Shown here: one piece after another, positions 7,047-8,400 of the stretch
Layout of the letters: every line of letters starts with the position of its first letter
Position numbering within the stretch: the stretch's first letter is position 1
DNA from: JAXGPP01 sp964436865
GTDB taxonomy: Bacteria; Planctomycetota; Planctomycetia; Pirellulales; Thermoguttaceae
Length of the DNA stretch: 8,400 nucleotides
NCBI GenBank assembly: GCA_964436865.1
Contig: CAYTFK010000306.1
Coordinates: forward strand, 1-8,400
Direction: 5' to 3'
Position numbers and translations under genes: made by a program
The notes under the pieces: model-generated
Told to the model about the DNA's origin: nothing
Databases searched by the model: none
Seen by the model: only the letters and a program-made list of their open reading frames with translations

Positions 7047-7082
7047 CTCGGAGTTCCAGAGATGAGTCCGCCGTTTTCGCTC

Positions 7083-7090
7083 AGAGAAGG
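7083..7090 (+). promoter_or_regulatory. Ribosome binding site favouring a GTG start at 7099
   Basis: AGAGAAGG lies 8 nt before GTG 7099. It would overlap the alternative GTG at 7090, which therefore has no ribosome site at workable spacing. The difference is only three residues. Confidence 0.55.
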
Positions 7091-7098
7091 TGCTGCCC

Positions 7099-8232
7099 GT
7101 GTCCGAGGGAACAACCGATTTGACGCCCGACGAACTGGCCGAGGCGCGGCAATACCGACGCCTGGATCTGGCGGTGACGCTCATCGATCGGGTAATCGAC
7201 ATCGCCTATTTGACCGTCGCAGCCTTCTATCTGGCGTTGCCCATCGCCGACTGGCTGTGGTCGGTGCCTGGCGTCGGGGCGTTCCGATCCGTCCGCCTCG
7301 TGGCGATGCTCGTGATCCTGATGGGGCTGCATGCGGTGATCTCGTTCCCGCTGTCGGTCTATTCGGGCTTTTTCCTCGAGCACCGCTTCAAGCTGAGCAC
7401 GCTCACGTTTCGCGGCTGGTTGTGGCGCTATGCCAAGCATCTGCTCATCGGCGGCGTGTTCAGCGTGATCGTGTTTCTGGGCCTGTACCTGGTGATCTGG
7501 CACACCGGGCGTTACTGGTGGCTGGCGGGAGCGGGCGCGTTTTTCGTGCTGAGCATCGTCCTGGGACAGCTTGTGCCGGTGCTGATCCTTCCCTTGTTTT
7601 ACAAGATCGATCGGCTCGACGCCCCGGAGCTCAGCGAACGGTTCACTCGCCTGACCGAGGGAACCGGCCTGTCGATCGAGGGCGTGTATCGCATGGGCCT
7701 GAGCGCCGAGACGGTCAAGGCCAATGCGATGCTCGCGGGACTGGGACGCACGCGGCGGGTGCTGCTGGGCGACACGTTGCTGGACAAGTTCACGCCCGAC
7801 GAGATCGAGGTGATTTTCGCCCACGAGGTCGGGCATCACGTGTTCCGGCACATTCACAAGATGATTTTCGGCGGACTGGTTTTGAGCATGGCCGGGTTCT
7901 GGATCGTCGACCGACTGCTGGTGTGGTGGGCGGGCAGCGGCGGCCGCCTTGATTACACCAACTTGCCGATCTCGACGCTGCCGATGATCATGCTCATTCT
8001 CACCGTGTTCGGCCTGGTGCTCGAACCGTTGCAGAACGCCGTCAGCCGCTACTTCGAGCGGCAGTGCGACCGCTACGCCCTGCGGCGGACGGGCATGAAA
8101 GAAGCGTTTTGCTCGGCGTTCCGCAAGCTCGCCCGGCTCAACAAGAGTGATCCCGATCCGCCGCGGCTGGAGGTCCTGTGGCTCTACAGCCACCCGCCGA
8201 TCAGCCAGCGGCTGGCGCTGGCCGAAGAATAG
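7099..8232 (+). CDS. M48 family membrane metalloprotease, Ste24/CAAX protease 1-like
   Basis: With GTG 7099 the product has 377 residues; GTG 7090 would give 380. It is a multi-pass membrane zinc protease of the Ste24 (M48A) type. The zinc site is HEVGH at 242-246, with the third ligand Glu320 in the ExxxD motif ERQCD (320-324). Further family marks are FFLEHRFKLSTLTF (91-104), LPLFYKIDRL (164-173), KANAMLAGLG with Asn209, the GDTLL loop (224-228) and SHPPISQRL (364-372). Hydrophobic segments lie at about 33-50, 64-86, 113-134, 140-166, 253-277 and 290-310, with the catalytic part facing the cytoplasm. Eukaryotic Ste24 cleaves prenylated CAAX proteins and clears blocked translocons. Bacterial relatives are thought to work in membrane protein quality control, so that role is an inference here. 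The Cys in ERQCD replaces the more usual Ala. Confidence 0.92.
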   Translation: MSEGTTDLTPDELAEARQYRRLDLAVTLIDRVIDIAYLTVAAFYLALPIADWLWSVPGVGAFRSVRLVAMLVILMGLHAVISFPLSVYSGFFLEHRFKLSTLTFRGWLWRYAKHLLIGGVFSVIVFLGLYLVIWHTGRYWWLAGAGAFFVLSIVLGQLVPVLILPLFYKIDRLDAPELSERFTRLTEGTGLSIEGVYRMGLSAETVKANAMLAGLGRTRRVLLGDTLLDKFTPDEIEVIFAHEVGHHVFRHIHKMIFGGLVLSMAGFWIVDRLLVWWAGSGGRLDYTNLPISTLPMIMLILTVFGLVLEPLQNAVSRYFERQCDRYALRRTGMKEAFCSAFRKLARLNKSDPDPPRLEVLWLYSHPPISQRLALAEE

Positions 8233-8294
8233 CAACCTTGTGCGGTGGCAAACGTTGTGGCCTTCGAGCTGAACCGCGTCCGATGACAAGATTC

Positions 8295-8312
8295 GGCCGA
8301 TCGCGATCGGCC
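8295..8312. terminator. 18-bp perfect palindrome between convergent genes, possible bidirectional terminator
   Basis: GGCCGATCG followed by CGATCGGCC is a perfect palindrome. As RNA it would fold into a 7-bp stem with a CGCG loop. It lies 62 nt after the protease stop and 2 nt beyond the stop of the gene coming from the right, where a shared terminator would be expected. Only ATTT follows on the + strand, and there is no T-tract on the - strand. It may instead be a protein-binding site. Confidence 0.4.
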
Positions 8313-8314
8313 AT

Positions 8315-8400
8315 TTACAGTCTCATCACTGTCGTGCCGCTCAAGCGCCGAATGAGGTGGCGCATCTCGAGGACGCTGAGCGTGGCGAGCACCCGTTCCA
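8315..8400 (-). CDS. dprA: C-terminal end of a DprA-like protein (5' part outside window)
   Basis: On the - strand a frame is open from the window edge to a TAA at 8317-8315. It encodes 27 complete residues ending ATLSVLEMRHLIRRLSG then TTVMRL. The pattern VLxTLxxLEMxxLIRRLxG fits the end of the winged-helix domain that closes many DprA (Smf) proteins, which load RecA on incoming single-stranded DNA during transformation. The match is to a short stretch recognised by eye. Any other protein with a C-terminal winged helix is possible, so the symbol is tentative. It converges on the protease gene, with an 18-bp palindrome between the stops. Confidence 0.5.
   Translation of the reverse strand, partial: ERVLATLSVLEMRHLIRRLSGTTVMRL

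Noticed and set aside
3853..7072. Shared 11-mer ATGAGTCCGCC at about 3853 and 7062, considered as a repeat or att site
   Set aside because: The similarity breaks down right after the 11-mer, and neither copy borders an element boundary or a gene start in the right frame; chance is the simplest explanation.
7081..8289. 402-codon - strand frame opposite the M48 protease
   Set aside because: It is antisense to a gene with an intact HExxH zinc site, is rich in Gln, Arg and His, and has no plausible domain.

Overview
This window comes from a GC-rich bacterial chromosome. The gene content points to the Planctomycetota, probably the Pirellulales or a near relative. That placement is an inference from three things: a Gfo/Idh/MocA-type oxidoreductase next to HEAT-repeat proteins, a large secreted DUF1680/GH127 glycoside hydrolase, and a bacterial Ste24-like CAAX protease. 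No rRNA, tRNA, CRISPR array, transposase or phage gene is visible.

Layout. From 1 to 3712 everything reads on the + strand. It begins with the C-terminal 136 residues of a Gfo/Idh/MocA oxidoreductase. Next come a short HEAT-repeat protein without a signal peptide (466-1164) and a 163-nt spacer holding two perfect hairpins. A longer exported HEAT-repeat protein follows, best started at a TTG (1328-2725), then an RmlD-like SDR reductase (2828-3712). From 3750 to 6937 the genes read on the - strand. In transcription order they are a secreted GH127-type glycosidase with all the metal and thiol residues (6937-4475), a PIN-domain toxin (4458-3973) and a small antitoxin-like protein (3980-3750) that overlaps the toxin by 8 nt. 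A 161-nt divergent region carries a plausible sigma70-type promoter for a + strand membrane-bound M48/Ste24-like metalloprotease (7099-8232). At the right edge is the last 27 residues of a - strand gene whose end resembles the DprA winged-helix tail. An 18-bp perfect palindrome lies between the two convergent stops.

How the genes relate. The left block (sugar-type oxidoreductase, two HEAT proteins, nucleotide-sugar-type SDR) and the GH127 enzyme fit a lifestyle of breaking down and remodelling complex carbohydrates, but nothing here links them in one pathway. The PIN/antitoxin pair is lower in GC (54% by hand count over 3841-4140) than sampled lines of its neighbours (67-77%). It sits 16 nt behind the glycosidase, which suggests a transferred module that may be co-transcribed. 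I see no clearly new multi-gene defence or biosynthetic system. The points most worth a second look are the split HEAT pair with its hairpin spacer, the toxin-first PIN module with a 7-codon leader ORF, and the palindrome between the convergent genes.
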